Positions 47,224 to 54,668 of a stretch of 64,000 nt of DNA are shown in pieces. Position 1 is the stretch's first letter. Each line of letters begins with the position of its first letter. Source of the DNA: Alcaligenes faecalis (GTDB lineage Bacteria > Pseudomonadota > Gammaproteobacteria > Burkholderiales > Burkholderiaceae_B); assembly GCF_009497775.1 (NCBI RefSeq), contig NZ_CP031012.1, positions 2,604,001 to 2,668,000 of the forward strand. Reading direction: 5' to 3'. The position numbers were made by a program, and so were the translations under genes. The notes beneath the pieces are model-generated. The model was not told the origin of the DNA and made no database searches. It saw nothing but the letters and a program-made list of their open reading frames with translations.

Positions 47224-48144
47224 ATGAAAATTTGTATTGGTGGTGGCGGAGCCATGGGCAGCCTGTTTGCCTGGCAGCTCTGGCGCTCCGGTGCTCAAGT
47301 CCATATTTACGACCCCTGGGTCGAGCATGTGCAGGCCATCCAAGCACAGGGCCTGCGGGTGGATTACGCCCAGGGTCAGGAAACCGCTATGCTCTTTGCC
47401 AGCAATAATGCGACCGACATTGGCCCCTGTGATGTCCTGATGATTTTTGGCAAATTCCACCAAACCGCAGCCCTGATTCAGGCTTGTCAGCCTGTGCTCC
47501 GGCCCGACACGCTGATCCTGACCTTGCAAAATGGCCTGGGCAATATCGAGATCCTGAAAAACGCCAACCCCAAGCATCGCCTGGCCTTTGGTTTGACGAC
47601 CCTGACCAGCGAACTGCATGGACCGGGCCATATCGAATCCAGCTACAGCGGTACGGGCGAGACCTTTTTCTGGCCCATGGACGGGCAAGTCACTGACACA
47701 GAAATACGTCTTGGCCAATTGCTGAGCAGCCCGATCGGCACCATGACGCTGGACGCCCAGATCGAGCTGCGCATCTGGAAAAAACTGGTGATCAATTGCT
47801 GCCTGAATACCGTCTGCGCCCTGGCCAATAGCAATGTGGCCCAAGTCGCTTCTACGCAAGGGGTCTGGCAACTGTTCGAGAACATCATCAGCGAAATCGT
47901 GACACTGGCGGCCATGAAGCACATTCCGCTAACCCGCGATATGGCTCTGTCCTATCTAAGCCAGGTTTGCGAAGACGCGGCGGATCACTTCCCGTCCATG
48001 GTGATGGACATTCGACGCGGCAAACGCACCGAGATCGACTGCCTGAACGGTGCCATCGTGCAGCAGCTTAAAAAGCGTGGCTTCAGTGCCCCCTGCAATG
48101 AGACAGTGACCTCACTCATCAATGTTTTAGAGGCGCGAGCCTGA
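47224..48144 (+). CDS. ketopantoate reductase PanE/ApbA-family oxidoreductase
   Basis: NADP-dependent 2-hydroxyacid dehydrogenase fold. The start MKICIGGGGAMGSLFAWQL is the dinucleotide site, ILTLQNGLGN the substrate region, and IWKKLVINCCLNTVCAL carries the catalytic Lys and Asn. The ATG at 47224 puts the Rossmann strand at the N-terminus; ATG 47209 is an alternative, and neither has a clear ribosome site. Association with a LysR regulator and an aromatic-acid-type transporter suggests a catabolic 2-ketoacid/2-hydroxyacid role rather than pantothenate synthesis. Confidence 0.85.
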   Translation: MKICIGGGGAMGSLFAWQLWRSGAQVHIYDPWVEHVQAIQAQGLRVDYAQGQETAMLFASNNATDIGPCDVLMIFGKFHQTAALIQACQPVLRPDTLILTLQNGLGNIEILKNANPKHRLAFGLTTLTSELHGPGHIESSYSGTGETFFWPMDGQVTDTEIRLGQLLSSPIGTMTLDAQIELRIWKKLVINCCLNTVCALANSNVAQVASTQGVWQLFENIISEIVTLAAMKHIPLTRDMALSYLSQVCEDAADHFPSMVMDIRRGKRTEIDCLNGAIVQQLKKRGFSAPCNETVTSLINVLEARA

Positions 48145-48187
48145 ATACCCAAAAGCAAACATAACAAAGCACTATCTGGAGGAAATA

Positions 48188-49489
48188 ATGGCTGGAACGA
48201 CTTACTCGGGCGCTGCTTGGCCAGTGCCCACCCGCATCACCCTGAGAGTTGTATTTCTGTGTTTTTTAGCCATTCTGTTTGAGGGCTACGACGTAGGCGT
48301 CATGGGGGCGATTCTGCCTGCTCTGGCGGCTGACAAGGCTTGGGAACTGTCGCCCCTGGAGCTGGGAGCCCTGGGCAGCTACGCCTTGCTGGGCATGTTC
48401 TTCGGTGCCCTGGCCATAGGCACCCTGAGCGATATGGTGGGCCGCAAGAAAATGCTGATACTGTGTGTGGCGGGATTCTCCCTGTCCATGGCAGGCGCAG
48501 CCTGGGCTCCTACCCCGGCTGTCTTTGGTATCTTCCGCTTTTTCGGCGGGCTGGCGCTGGGCGGCGTCATTCCGGTTGCTGCGGCCTACACCATTGAGTT
48601 CTCGCCCCCGCAGCGTCGCAGCCTGAACTATGGGCTGATGTACTCGGGCTACTCTCTGGGGATTTTGTCCTCGGCCCTGATTGCCATGTGGCTTCTGCCG
48701 CAATTTGGCTGGCGCGAGGTGGTGGCCGTGGGTGCGCTGCCCATTATTTCCGTCCCCTTTCTGATCAAGTTCTTGCCAGAGTCGCTGGACTACTTGCAGA
48801 CCAAGGGACGTCACACCGAAGCCCTGAGCTTGGCGAACAAGCTGGGCATGAACTCCCTGCCTGCTGCCAGCACTGCCGAGCCCGTACAAGCGAACTGGCG
48901 CAGTGTGCTGCGAGCCATCTTTGGTCCCGGCTATTTGCGTGCCACTGTCTGCTTCTGGCTGGCTCTGTTTTTCGGCATGATGCTGGTGTATGGCCTGAAC
49001 ACCTGGCTGCCGCAGATCATGCGCCAGAACGGATTCGATCTGGGCTCCAGCCTGATGTTCCTGGTGGTGTTCAGTCTGGCATCGGCGCTGGGTGGTGTGT
49101 TCCTGGGTAGCCTGGCCGACCGCAGCGGCCCCCGCCGCATCGTGTTCCTGTTTTACCTGTTGGGTGGTCTGGCGATTCTGGGCCTGATGCTGGGGAACTC
49201 GCTATTCACGAACTATGTGCTGGTCGCACTGGCCGGGATAGGCAGTATTTCTACGTCCTTGATTCTGACGGGCTATCTGACCAATTACTACAGCCCGCAT
49301 GCACGTGGTACGGCAACCGGCTGGGCCATGAGCTTTGCCCGCCTGGGCGCGGTATGCGGCCCGCTGGTAGGCGGTTATATCGGGAATCTGGGTCTGGCCG
49401 TCAGCTGGAACTTCATTGTGTTCTCGGTGGCGGGACTGGGAGCAGCGTTGATGGTGGCCGCAATCCCGGCCCGTCCTTCGGGAGAGTAA
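48188..49489 (+). CDS. MFS transporter, aromatic acid:H+ symporter (AAHS) type
   Basis: 433 residues, 12 predicted spans. AAHS signatures: FEGYDVGVMGAILPAL in span 1 (with the acidic residue used in PcaK), GTLSDMVGRKKMLIL in loop 2-3, and GSLADRSGPRRIV in loop 8-9. Probably imports a carboxylate for the adjacent oxidoreductase. GGAGG lies 5 nt before the ATG; 43 nt downstream of the PanE-like gene and likely co-transcribed. Confidence 0.9.
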   Translation: MAGTTYSGAAWPVPTRITLRVVFLCFLAILFEGYDVGVMGAILPALAADKAWELSPLELGALGSYALLGMFFGALAIGTLSDMVGRKKMLILCVAGFSLSMAGAAWAPTPAVFGIFRFFGGLALGGVIPVAAAYTIEFSPPQRRSLNYGLMYSGYSLGILSSALIAMWLLPQFGWREVVAVGALPIISVPFLIKFLPESLDYLQTKGRHTEALSLANKLGMNSLPAASTAEPVQANWRSVLRAIFGPGYLRATVCFWLALFFGMMLVYGLNTWLPQIMRQNGFDLGSSLMFLVVFSLASALGGVFLGSLADRSGPRRIVFLFYLLGGLAILGLMLGNSLFTNYVLVALAGIGSISTSLILTGYLTNYYSPHARGTATGWAMSFARLGAVCGPLVGGYIGNLGLAVSWNFIVFSVAGLGAALMVAAIPARPSGE

Positions 49490-49568
49490 AGCCAGGCGGT
49501 ATTGAACTTGCTTTCAAATAGGCTTGTTCAAACAAGTAGAGGATGCAGGGGCGCGATAAATGCGCCCC

Positions 49569-50471
49569 TCATTTCAGATCAGCCAGCAGTTCTGTCACCC
49601 AATCAATAAAAACACGTAGCCGAACATTCGTATGCTTGCTGCGGTGAAAAGCCACATGCAAGGGCATGGGGTCCATCGTCCAGTCGGGGAATAGCGCCAT
49701 CAAGCGCCCTGTTTGCACGGCTTCCCTGGCCAGATATTCCGGCAAGCAAACCAGCCCTAAACCCGCTTCGCCCGCTGCCAGATAGGCATTGCCATCATTC
49801 ACGGCCAAACCATAACGGCCTGGCAAAGCAACCCGCTCTTTATGACGACGCAAGGCATAAGGAAACGGCTTGTTCTGATGCTCCCACAGATACCCCACCA
49901 TTCGGTGGGCAGACCCTTCCAGTTCTTTGGGATGCGTAGCTACACCAAACTGCTCCAGATACGACGGCGCCGCATAGATGGCCAGATGCAATTCCCCTAC
50001 GCGCTTGGCGATCAAGGACTGATCCTGAATCTGGCCACCGCGAACTACACAGTCCATGCTTTCATCCAGCAGATCTACCGTCTTGTCGCCCACTCCCATA
50101 TCCAGCTGAATATCCGGGTAGCGTGCATAGAACGAAGGCAGAGCGGGCACCAGCACACGGCTGGCTAAAGGGCTGGGCACATCCACTCGCAAGCGTCCAC
50201 TGGGCGAAGCCAGGGCCTGGGCCAGATCCCGCTCACTGTCCTCCAAGTCAGCCAGCAATTGCTCGACGCGCTCGAAGTAAAGTGCTCCAGCGCTGGTCAC
50301 GCTGACCTTGCGTGTCGTGCGATTCAGCAAGCTCACCTGCAAGCGCGCCTCCAGTTGCTGCACCAGATGCGTGGCCCTGGTTCGACTGATATGCAAAGCC
50401 TGAGCCGCCCTGGTAAAGCTGCCCGTTTCCACCACCTTGGCAAAGGTACGCATCGCTTCAAAACGGTCCAC
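49569..50471 (-). CDS. LysR-family transcriptional regulator
   Basis: 300 residues starting MDRFEAMRTFAKVVETGSF, the large CrgA/PA-type LysR subgroup that usually acts on adjacent efflux or oxidoreductase genes. The helix-turn-helix is FTRAAQALHISRTRATHLVQQLE. Divergent from the RidA-like gene with 141 nt between starts, its likely target. Confidence 0.9.
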   Translation of the reverse strand: MDRFEAMRTFAKVVETGSFTRAAQALHISRTRATHLVQQLEARLQVSLLNRTTRKVSVTSAGALYFERVEQLLADLEDSERDLAQALASPSGRLRVDVPSPLASRVLVPALPSFYARYPDIQLDMGVGDKTVDLLDESMDCVVRGGQIQDQSLIAKRVGELHLAIYAAPSYLEQFGVATHPKELEGSAHRMVGYLWEHQNKPFPYALRRHKERVALPGRYGLAVNDGNAYLAAGEAGLGLVCLPEYLAREAVQTGRLMALFPDWTMDPMPLHVAFHRSKHTNVRLRVFIDWVTELLADLK

Positions 50472-50612
50472 GCATTATCTCCAATCGGTAGCAGGGATTG
50501 TTTGGATTATAGAAACAGTGTTGTCTGCCATCCAGCGTTTATCTGCTCACGCCCAGGGCCTACAGTGAATAGTTCAATGAACTTCGCCTGCGCCCAGCAG
50601 GCACAGGAAAGC

Positions 50613-51041
50613 ATGATGACTCCCCTACGCCTTGCGGTATTCCCCACCGAACGCCAAGCCTTGTATGAGCGCGGGCATTACTCACCCGCGATTCGCTCCA
50701 ACGGCTTTTTATTTGTTTCCGGCCAAGTGGGCAGCCGCGAGGACGGCTCGCCCGAGCCGGATCTGGAACAGCAAATACGCCTGGCTTTTGAGAACCTCAA
50801 TACCGTACTGGCCGCCGCAGGCTGCAGCTTTGCGCATGTGCTGGATGTGACACTGTTTCTGGTGAACCCGGAGGCAAATCTGGAAACCCTGTGGAAGGTT
50901 CTGCCGGACTATTGGGGTGACGCCCCCTACCCGGCACTGACAGGCGTAGGGGTTCCGTGGTTGTCGGGTTTTCAATTCGAGATCAAGGTGGTGGCGCAGT
51001 TGCCCGAACAAAATCCCCAGCACTCATGTGATGCACCATAG
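50613..51041 (+). CDS. RidA/YjgF-family protein
   Basis: About 142 residues with the Rid fold: FLFVSGQVGSREDGSPEPDLEQQIRLA (blocks SGQVG and EQQIRLAFENLNTVL) and VLDVTLFLVN. Canonical RidA has a catalytic Arg in the segment PARxxxxV; here the corresponding stretch reads PALTGVGV, so imine deaminase activity is doubtful and it belongs to another Rid subgroup. ATG 50613 (AGGAAA at 5 nt) or 50616. Its last 59 nt overlap the convergent ABM gene. Confidence 0.85.
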   Translation: MMTPLRLAVFPTERQALYERGHYSPAIRSNGFLFVSGQVGSREDGSPEPDLEQQIRLAFENLNTVLAAAGCSFAHVLDVTLFLVNPEANLETLWKVLPDYWGDAPYPALTGVGVPWLSGFQFEIKVVAQLPEQNPQHSCDAP

Positions 51042-51300
51042 GCTCATCGACTAAATAGTCTTGAAGCACCTGCATGAAAACCCGGTGATCTTCCCCCTTT
51101 TCAAAAACCATGACATGGTCCTCCAAAGAGGCCCAGCACACGATCAACGTGAACAGATGCGGTGCTTCCACTCCCTGAGCCAGCAGGTGCCCCTGATAAC
51201 CCTGGGCACGCTGCAATAAAGGAGCGACCTGTTCAAATGCCTGTCTGAAAGCCGCCGCCTGTTCCAGCCGTACCGGCAATTGCGCCACTTCATAAATCAT
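50983..51300 (-). CDS. antibiotic biosynthesis monooxygenase (ABM) domain protein
   Basis: 105 residues with the dimeric ferredoxin-like ABM fold: [45 protein letters not shown]. Such proteins act as cofactor-free quinone-forming monooxygenases or heme/quinol sensors. It overlaps the upstream quinone oxidoreductase stop by 4 nt, so the two are probably coupled in quinone or electrophile metabolism. Its 3' end overlaps the RidA-like gene on the other strand. Confidence 0.85.
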   Translation of the reverse strand: MIYEVAQLPVRLEQAAAFRQAFEQVAPLLQRAQGYQGHLLAQGVEAPHLFTLIVCWASLEDHVMVFEKGEDHRVFMQVLQDYLVDEPMVHHMSAGDFVRATAPPP

Positions 51301-52295
51301 GCGTTTTCCTTGGCGCTATGCTCGGCAATCAGAGCCGGATCAATCGCAATGGCAATTTTTCCTTGCAAGCCATTATTCGGGCTTTCCAGACGTGCATGCG
51401 CCAGGCCTATATCAGCCAAGGCATACACCGCGCCTACATGCGGGCGCAGTTGACCACGTTCGACCAAGGCACTCAGCTCGTCCAGCTTGCCGCGGTTTTG
51501 ACGGGTAAATACAAAGTGATAGCTGGCGTTCTTGCCCCAGGCCTGAATCAGATTTTGTGGCTGGGCAATATCCACAATCGAAACAATCCGGCCCAACTGT
51601 GCCAGGGCATCGGGACTGCGCGACAAGGTGTTGCCGCCGATGGTATCGAACACAACATCCACGCCCTGCCCGTCGGTTTCGCGCATGATAGCCTCGACGT
51701 AATCCTCCTTCTCATAATCAATGATCACATCCGCTCCCAGGCCACGAACAAACTCGGCATGCGTAGCGCGTGCCGTCGTGAATACCTGCGCCCCGATAGA
51801 CTTGGCCAGTTGAATCGCTACGTGGCCCACGCCACCTGCTCCACCATGAATCAGAATACGCTCGCCCACTCGCAGCCCGGCACGCACAACCAAGGCCTCC
51901 CAAGCGGTGCCTCCCACCAGCGTCAGGCTGGCCGCTTCCAGATGGCTCAAGGTCGCAGGCTTCTTGCCCACAATGCTTTGGTCAGCCACGTGATACTCGG
52001 CATAGCTGCCTTGCCCTTCAAAAATCTGCGGGGTGTACCAGACCTCATCACCAGGAACAAAACTGCGCACACCTGGGCCTACCTGCTCCACCACGCCAGA
52101 GACATCGTGACCCGTAATAGCGGGCAGTGGCACCAGGTCCGCGTAATCGCCACGCCGCACCTGATAGTCCAGCGGGTTGATGGAACTGGCATGCACACGC
52201 ACCAGCACTTGCCCGGCCCCAGGCACAGGCTTGGGCACCTCGGCCAGTTCAAAAGAATCAGGGCCACCAAATGATTTCAATCGCATTGCTTTCAT
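51297..52295 (-). CDS. zinc-independent MDR NADPH:quinone oxidoreductase
   Basis: 332 residues. GroES-like N-terminal domain ([34 protein letters not shown]) and nucleotide domain [19 protein letters not shown] place it with Zta-crystallin/QOR-type reductases; structural zinc cysteines are absent. It likely reduces quinones or alpha,beta-unsaturated carbonyls. ATG 52293-52295 has AAGGA at 6 nt. The arsR-type operator lies 27 nt upstream, so it is predicted to be repressed by the neighbouring ArsR protein. Confidence 0.92.
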   Translation of the reverse strand: MKAMRLKSFGGPDSFELAEVPKPVPGAGQVLVRVHASSINPLDYQVRRGDYADLVPLPAITGHDVSGVVEQVGPGVRSFVPGDEVWYTPQIFEGQGSYAEYHVADQSIVGKKPATLSHLEAASLTLVGGTAWEALVVRAGLRVGERILIHGGAGGVGHVAIQLAKSIGAQVFTTARATHAEFVRGLGADVIIDYEKEDYVEAIMRETDGQGVDVVFDTIGGNTLSRSPDALAQLGRIVSIVDIAQPQNLIQAWGKNASYHFVFTRQNRGKLDELSALVERGQLRPHVGAVYALADIGLAHARLESPNNGLQGKIAIAIDPALIAEHSAKENA

Positions 52296-52322
52296 GAACA
52301 ATCCTTAGTTCGTTAAAAAGGG

Positions 52323-52342
52323 ATATCGGGAATTATCGATGT
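52323..52342 (-). promoter_or_regulatory. second ArsR operator, upstream of the quinone oxidoreductase
   Basis: The plus strand reads ATATCGGGAATTATCGATGT, equal to the arsR promoter site (52669-52688) at 16 of 20 positions with the same ATATCG...CGAT spacing. It lies between arsR and the oxidoreductase start. Confidence 0.7.
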
Positions 52343-52356
52343 ATTGGGATAAAAAA

Positions 52357-52659
52357 TTACAGGTCCGAGCCGATCAGTTCAGCCAGAGCCTGAATATTTG
52401 CCTCGTTGCGCTTGTAATAAGTCCATTGGCCAATCCGACGAACCTCGACCAGACCAGCTCGCTGCAAGGTCGCCAGGTAATCAGACACCGTGGACTGAGA
52501 CAAACCCACACCTTCCTGAATACTACTGACGCAAACCCCGACCTCGTTCACATCCCCTTCGTCTTGCGCAGGGAAATGCTTGGCCGGATCTTTCAAACCT
52601 TTCAAGATTTCAAGACGCGTGCGGTTAGAGAGCGCTTTGAATATATCGAGCAATTCCAT
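52357..52659 (-). CDS. ArsR-family winged-helix repressor
   Basis: 100 residues: MELLDIFKALSNRTRLEILKGL, recognition helix GLSQSTVSDYLATLQRAGLV and the wing RRIGQWTYYKRNE. A single cysteine (VGVCVSSIQ) sits before the recognition helix; no metal-binding CxC motif, so it is likely a redox or electrophile sensor like YodB/QsrR-type small regulators rather than an arsenic sensor (inference). ATG 52657-52659 lies 6 nt past a consensus -10, so the transcript appears leaderless. A poly-Leu extension in the open frame is the translated repeat and is not part of the protein. Confidence 0.9.
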   Translation of the reverse strand: MELLDIFKALSNRTRLEILKGLKDPAKHFPAQDEGDVNEVGVCVSSIQEGVGLSQSTVSDYLATLQRAGLVEVRRIGQWTYYKRNEANIQALAELIGSDL

Positions 52660-52665
52660 GGATGC

Positions 52666-52693
52666 ATTATATCGAAAATTACCGATATGCCAA
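52666..52693 (-). promoter_or_regulatory. arsR promoter with embedded operator, leaderless start
   Basis: Minus strand: TTGGCA (52688-52693), 16-nt spacer, TATAAT (52666-52671). The inverted repeat ATATCG-N8-CGATAT (52669-52688) fills the spacer and enters the -10, the classic place for an autorepressor. Transcription would start about at the ATG itself. Confidence 0.78.
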
Positions 52694-52711
52694 TGTAGTA
52701 AATTTATTTTT

Positions 52712-52793
<82 letters not shown>

Positions 52794-52893
52794 ATCGCGG
52801 TTAGGTGCAGAGGTGGTCTTCCAAGACCTGCAGGCATCCCAAAAGAAACACCAGCCCCCTTGCGCTCATCATTAAAGCTACTTATCAAGCCAC

Positions 52894-53481
52894 TTAGTCA
52901 GACTCACTACCGGGCAATGCGGCCAACACCGCGGCCTGCATCTCTTGCGTAAATGCAGTATCACCCATGGCCCGGCTGATCATCCCTGTCCCCAACATGG
53001 CGGCAAACAAGAGCATGATTTGCTCTTCGGTCTGCTCGGCACAGGCTTGCACGGCCACACTACGGAACTGCTCAAACAAGCGCTCTACCCCTTCGCTGTA
53101 AATCGCCGTGGTCTGCGCATCCGCAGGCAAGCCGCTGGCCAGGGAAGAAAAGGCCAGAATCGGGCAGCTTTGGGTTTGAGGCCGGTGCTTGAAATAACGC
53201 CGCATCAAGGCTTGAAAGCCTTGCACGGCATCTTCTTCATAGCGCTGATTGATACGCTCCCAGGACTCCGAGGACTGGGTGAAAGCAAAGCGGGAAGCCT
53301 CATCAATCAAGGCCTCTTTGGAGGCAAACTGCTTGTAGAAAGCGCCAGCCGTCTGGCCCGCATCTTTCATGATGTCCCCGATGGAAACCCCTTCCACCCC
53401 ATGTTTGCGAAACAGCCGACAAGCCGTTTCCAGCACCCGCTCGCGGTTGCGTTCGGCCTGCTCACGCGAGACACGCCCCAT
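52894..53481 (-). CDS. TetR-family transcriptional regulator
   Basis: 195 residues: helix-turn-helix GVEGVSIGDIMKDAGQTAGAFYKQFASKEAL, then a helical ligand domain with SCPILAFSSLASGLP, a pattern of the NemR/AcuR-like subgroup that often senses electrophiles. Its start codon directly follows the MaoC stop (1 nt), so both are read from one promoter. Candidate operator at 54036-54059. Confidence 0.9.
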   Translation of the reverse strand: MGRVSREQAERNRERVLETACRLFRKHGVEGVSIGDIMKDAGQTAGAFYKQFASKEALIDEASRFAFTQSSESWERINQRYEEDAVQGFQALMRRYFKHRPQTQSCPILAFSSLASGLPADAQTTAIYSEGVERLFEQFRSVAVQACAEQTEEQIMLLFAAMLGTGMISRAMGDTAFTQEMQAAVLAALPGSESD

Positions 53482-53937
53482 TCAAACCTCCGGACGACGA
53501 AAAGCAATCAGCTTGGCCACCAGGCGCTGACACACTTCATTGTTTTGATTCATGGTGTGAGACTCCACCACCACCATTCCCCTGTCCGCTTTGGAGCGGG
53601 AGGGCTGAATATCGATGATTTTACTGAGCACATGCAAGACATTGCCAGGGCGCGTAGGCCGTGGCCAGTCGATCTGCCCGCCCGCTCCAATAATCCCCTG
53701 ACTGAATACCAGACTGTCCACCAAAAGCTTCATGGTAATGGCGGCCGTATGCCAGCCGCTGGCCGCCAAACCGTGGAAGAACGTGTCCTTGGCCGCTTCT
53801 GCATCCAGGTGAAAAGGCTGCGGATCAAACTGGCGGGCAAAACTGACAATTTGCGCTTCATCCAGAGCATGCTCTGCGCTGCGAAACTCCATTCCCAGGG
53901 CCAGATCTTCAAGATAGACAGGTGCTGTAAGGCTCAT
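53482..53937 (-). CDS. MaoC-like hot-dog dehydratase
   Basis: 151 residues with the R-hydratase hot-dog fold: FARQFDPQPFHLDAEAAKDTFFHGLAASGWH (catalytic Asp and His in FDPQPFHLD) and the strand FSQGIIGAGGQIDWPRPTRPGN. Probably hydrates a 2-enoyl-CoA or thioester; the substrate is unknown. First gene of a two-gene operon with its TetR regulator. Confidence 0.9.
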   Translation of the reverse strand: MSLTAPVYLEDLALGMEFRSAEHALDEAQIVSFARQFDPQPFHLDAEAAKDTFFHGLAASGWHTAAITMKLLVDSLVFSQGIIGAGGQIDWPRPTRPGNVLHVLSKIIDIQPSRSKADRGMVVVESHTMNQNNEVCQRLVAKLIAFRRPEV

Positions 53938-54035
53938 CCGAATACTCTCCAGAAAGTGTGTGAGTGCGTGTCGCTGCCCGCATAAATAGATTATGAATAG
54001 CAGCTATCCTTGCATAGCTTTCTCTGAAAATCAAC

Positions 54036-54059
54036 AATAGATTATGAACATACTCTATT
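54036..54059. promoter_or_regulatory. imperfect palindrome, candidate TetR operator before the MaoC-TetR operon
   Basis: AATAGATTATG-AA/CATACTCTATT is a 24-bp dyad with 20 symmetric positions. A second copy of the left half, AATAGATTATGAAT, occurs 51 bp nearer the gene (53985-53998). Two sites about five helical turns apart would suit cooperative repression. Confidence 0.5.
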
Positions 54060-54476
54060 TTAAAAATGGTGATAATTCTGCTTTTTCTTACTGAGTAACA
54101 ACGCAGCCTGGAGTTTGAAAACACATACTCAAACACCGAAGATTGATCTGAAAATCGCTTGCTTGCGGCTAGCAAAAAGCATGGAAACCCGTAATGCACC
54201 TACCTGCCTCATCCCCATCTTGAGCTGAATAAATGCGCCTTTAATGCCACACATAGCCTCAAAATCCAGCATCTTGATTTTCTATAGCTCAACAAGCTGA
54301 TTACAATCACAGCCTTGCGGTTTTGTCGGGACGGACGGCGTTTCACACCTGTCTTTCTTTCCCTGGCACAACCAGTCCTTACCCTGCCCTGAGGCCACAG
54401 GCTCGTTGACCCAAGGAGTCTCCTGCACCCGCTTCAGGCATGGCTAACCCATTGATTAAGAGGAGATCCTACACCT
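54060..54476. other. intergenic leader region upstream of the ABC-F gene
   Basis: About 420 nt without a credible gene. It must contain the promoter of the ABC-F transcript; I could not fix -35/-10 elements with confidence. The right end runs into the AAGAGGAG ribosome site of the short leader ORF. Confidence 0.45.
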
Positions 54477-54554
54477 ATGTGCAAATTCATTTATGCACTC
54501 TTCTTTGGTATAGAGAACGGCTCAAGTTTTCGATTTCGCAGCGCGATAATCTAG
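54477..54554 (+). CDS. 25-residue putative leader peptide of the ABC-F gene
   Basis: ATG to TAG encodes a short, aromatic and hydrophobic peptide starting MCKFIYALFFGIENG and ending in basic and Ile residues. AGGAG lies 11 nt upstream, a little far but strong. Size, distance (115 nt before the ABC-F start) and overlap with segment A of the pairing elements match regulatory leader peptides of erm and ARE-ABC-F genes. Codons 15-17 contain segment A. No homologue was recognised. Confidence 0.5.
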   Translation: MCKFIYALFFGIENGSSFRFRSAII

Positions 54555-54662
54555 ACTTGAGCGAAGCAATAACTCACTGAAGGACTTCACTCAGGCCTCA
54601 AGAATTATCGTCAGCTTCTATTGACGAGGATGCGTTGTACCCGCGCACCCAAGAAACTTGAG
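54520..54662 (+). promoter_or_regulatory. candidate translational attenuator (four alternating pairing segments)
   Basis: Segment A GCTCAAGT (54520-54527), B ACTTGAGC (54555-54562), C CTCAAG (54597-54602), D CTTGAG (54657-54662). A pairs with B over 8-10 bp; C pairs with D over 6 bp; B can instead pair with C. D lies 6 nt before the ABC-F ATG and would hold its ribosome site. A:B plus C:D is the predicted off state. Stalling on the leader ORF would cover A, allow B:C and free D. Confidence 0.5.
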
Positions 54663-54668
54663 CATCTC

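Noticed and set aside
46090..47922. A 610-residue minus-strand frame seeming to fuse a new domain to the LysR regulator
   Set aside because: Residues beyond 47004 are antisense to the PanE-like gene and show no family features; the LysR winged helix starts at 47004.
50259..50612. N-terminal extension of the RidA-like frame
   Set aside because: It is antisense to the LysR gene and its promoter; ATG 50613 with AGGAAA gives a normal Rid length.
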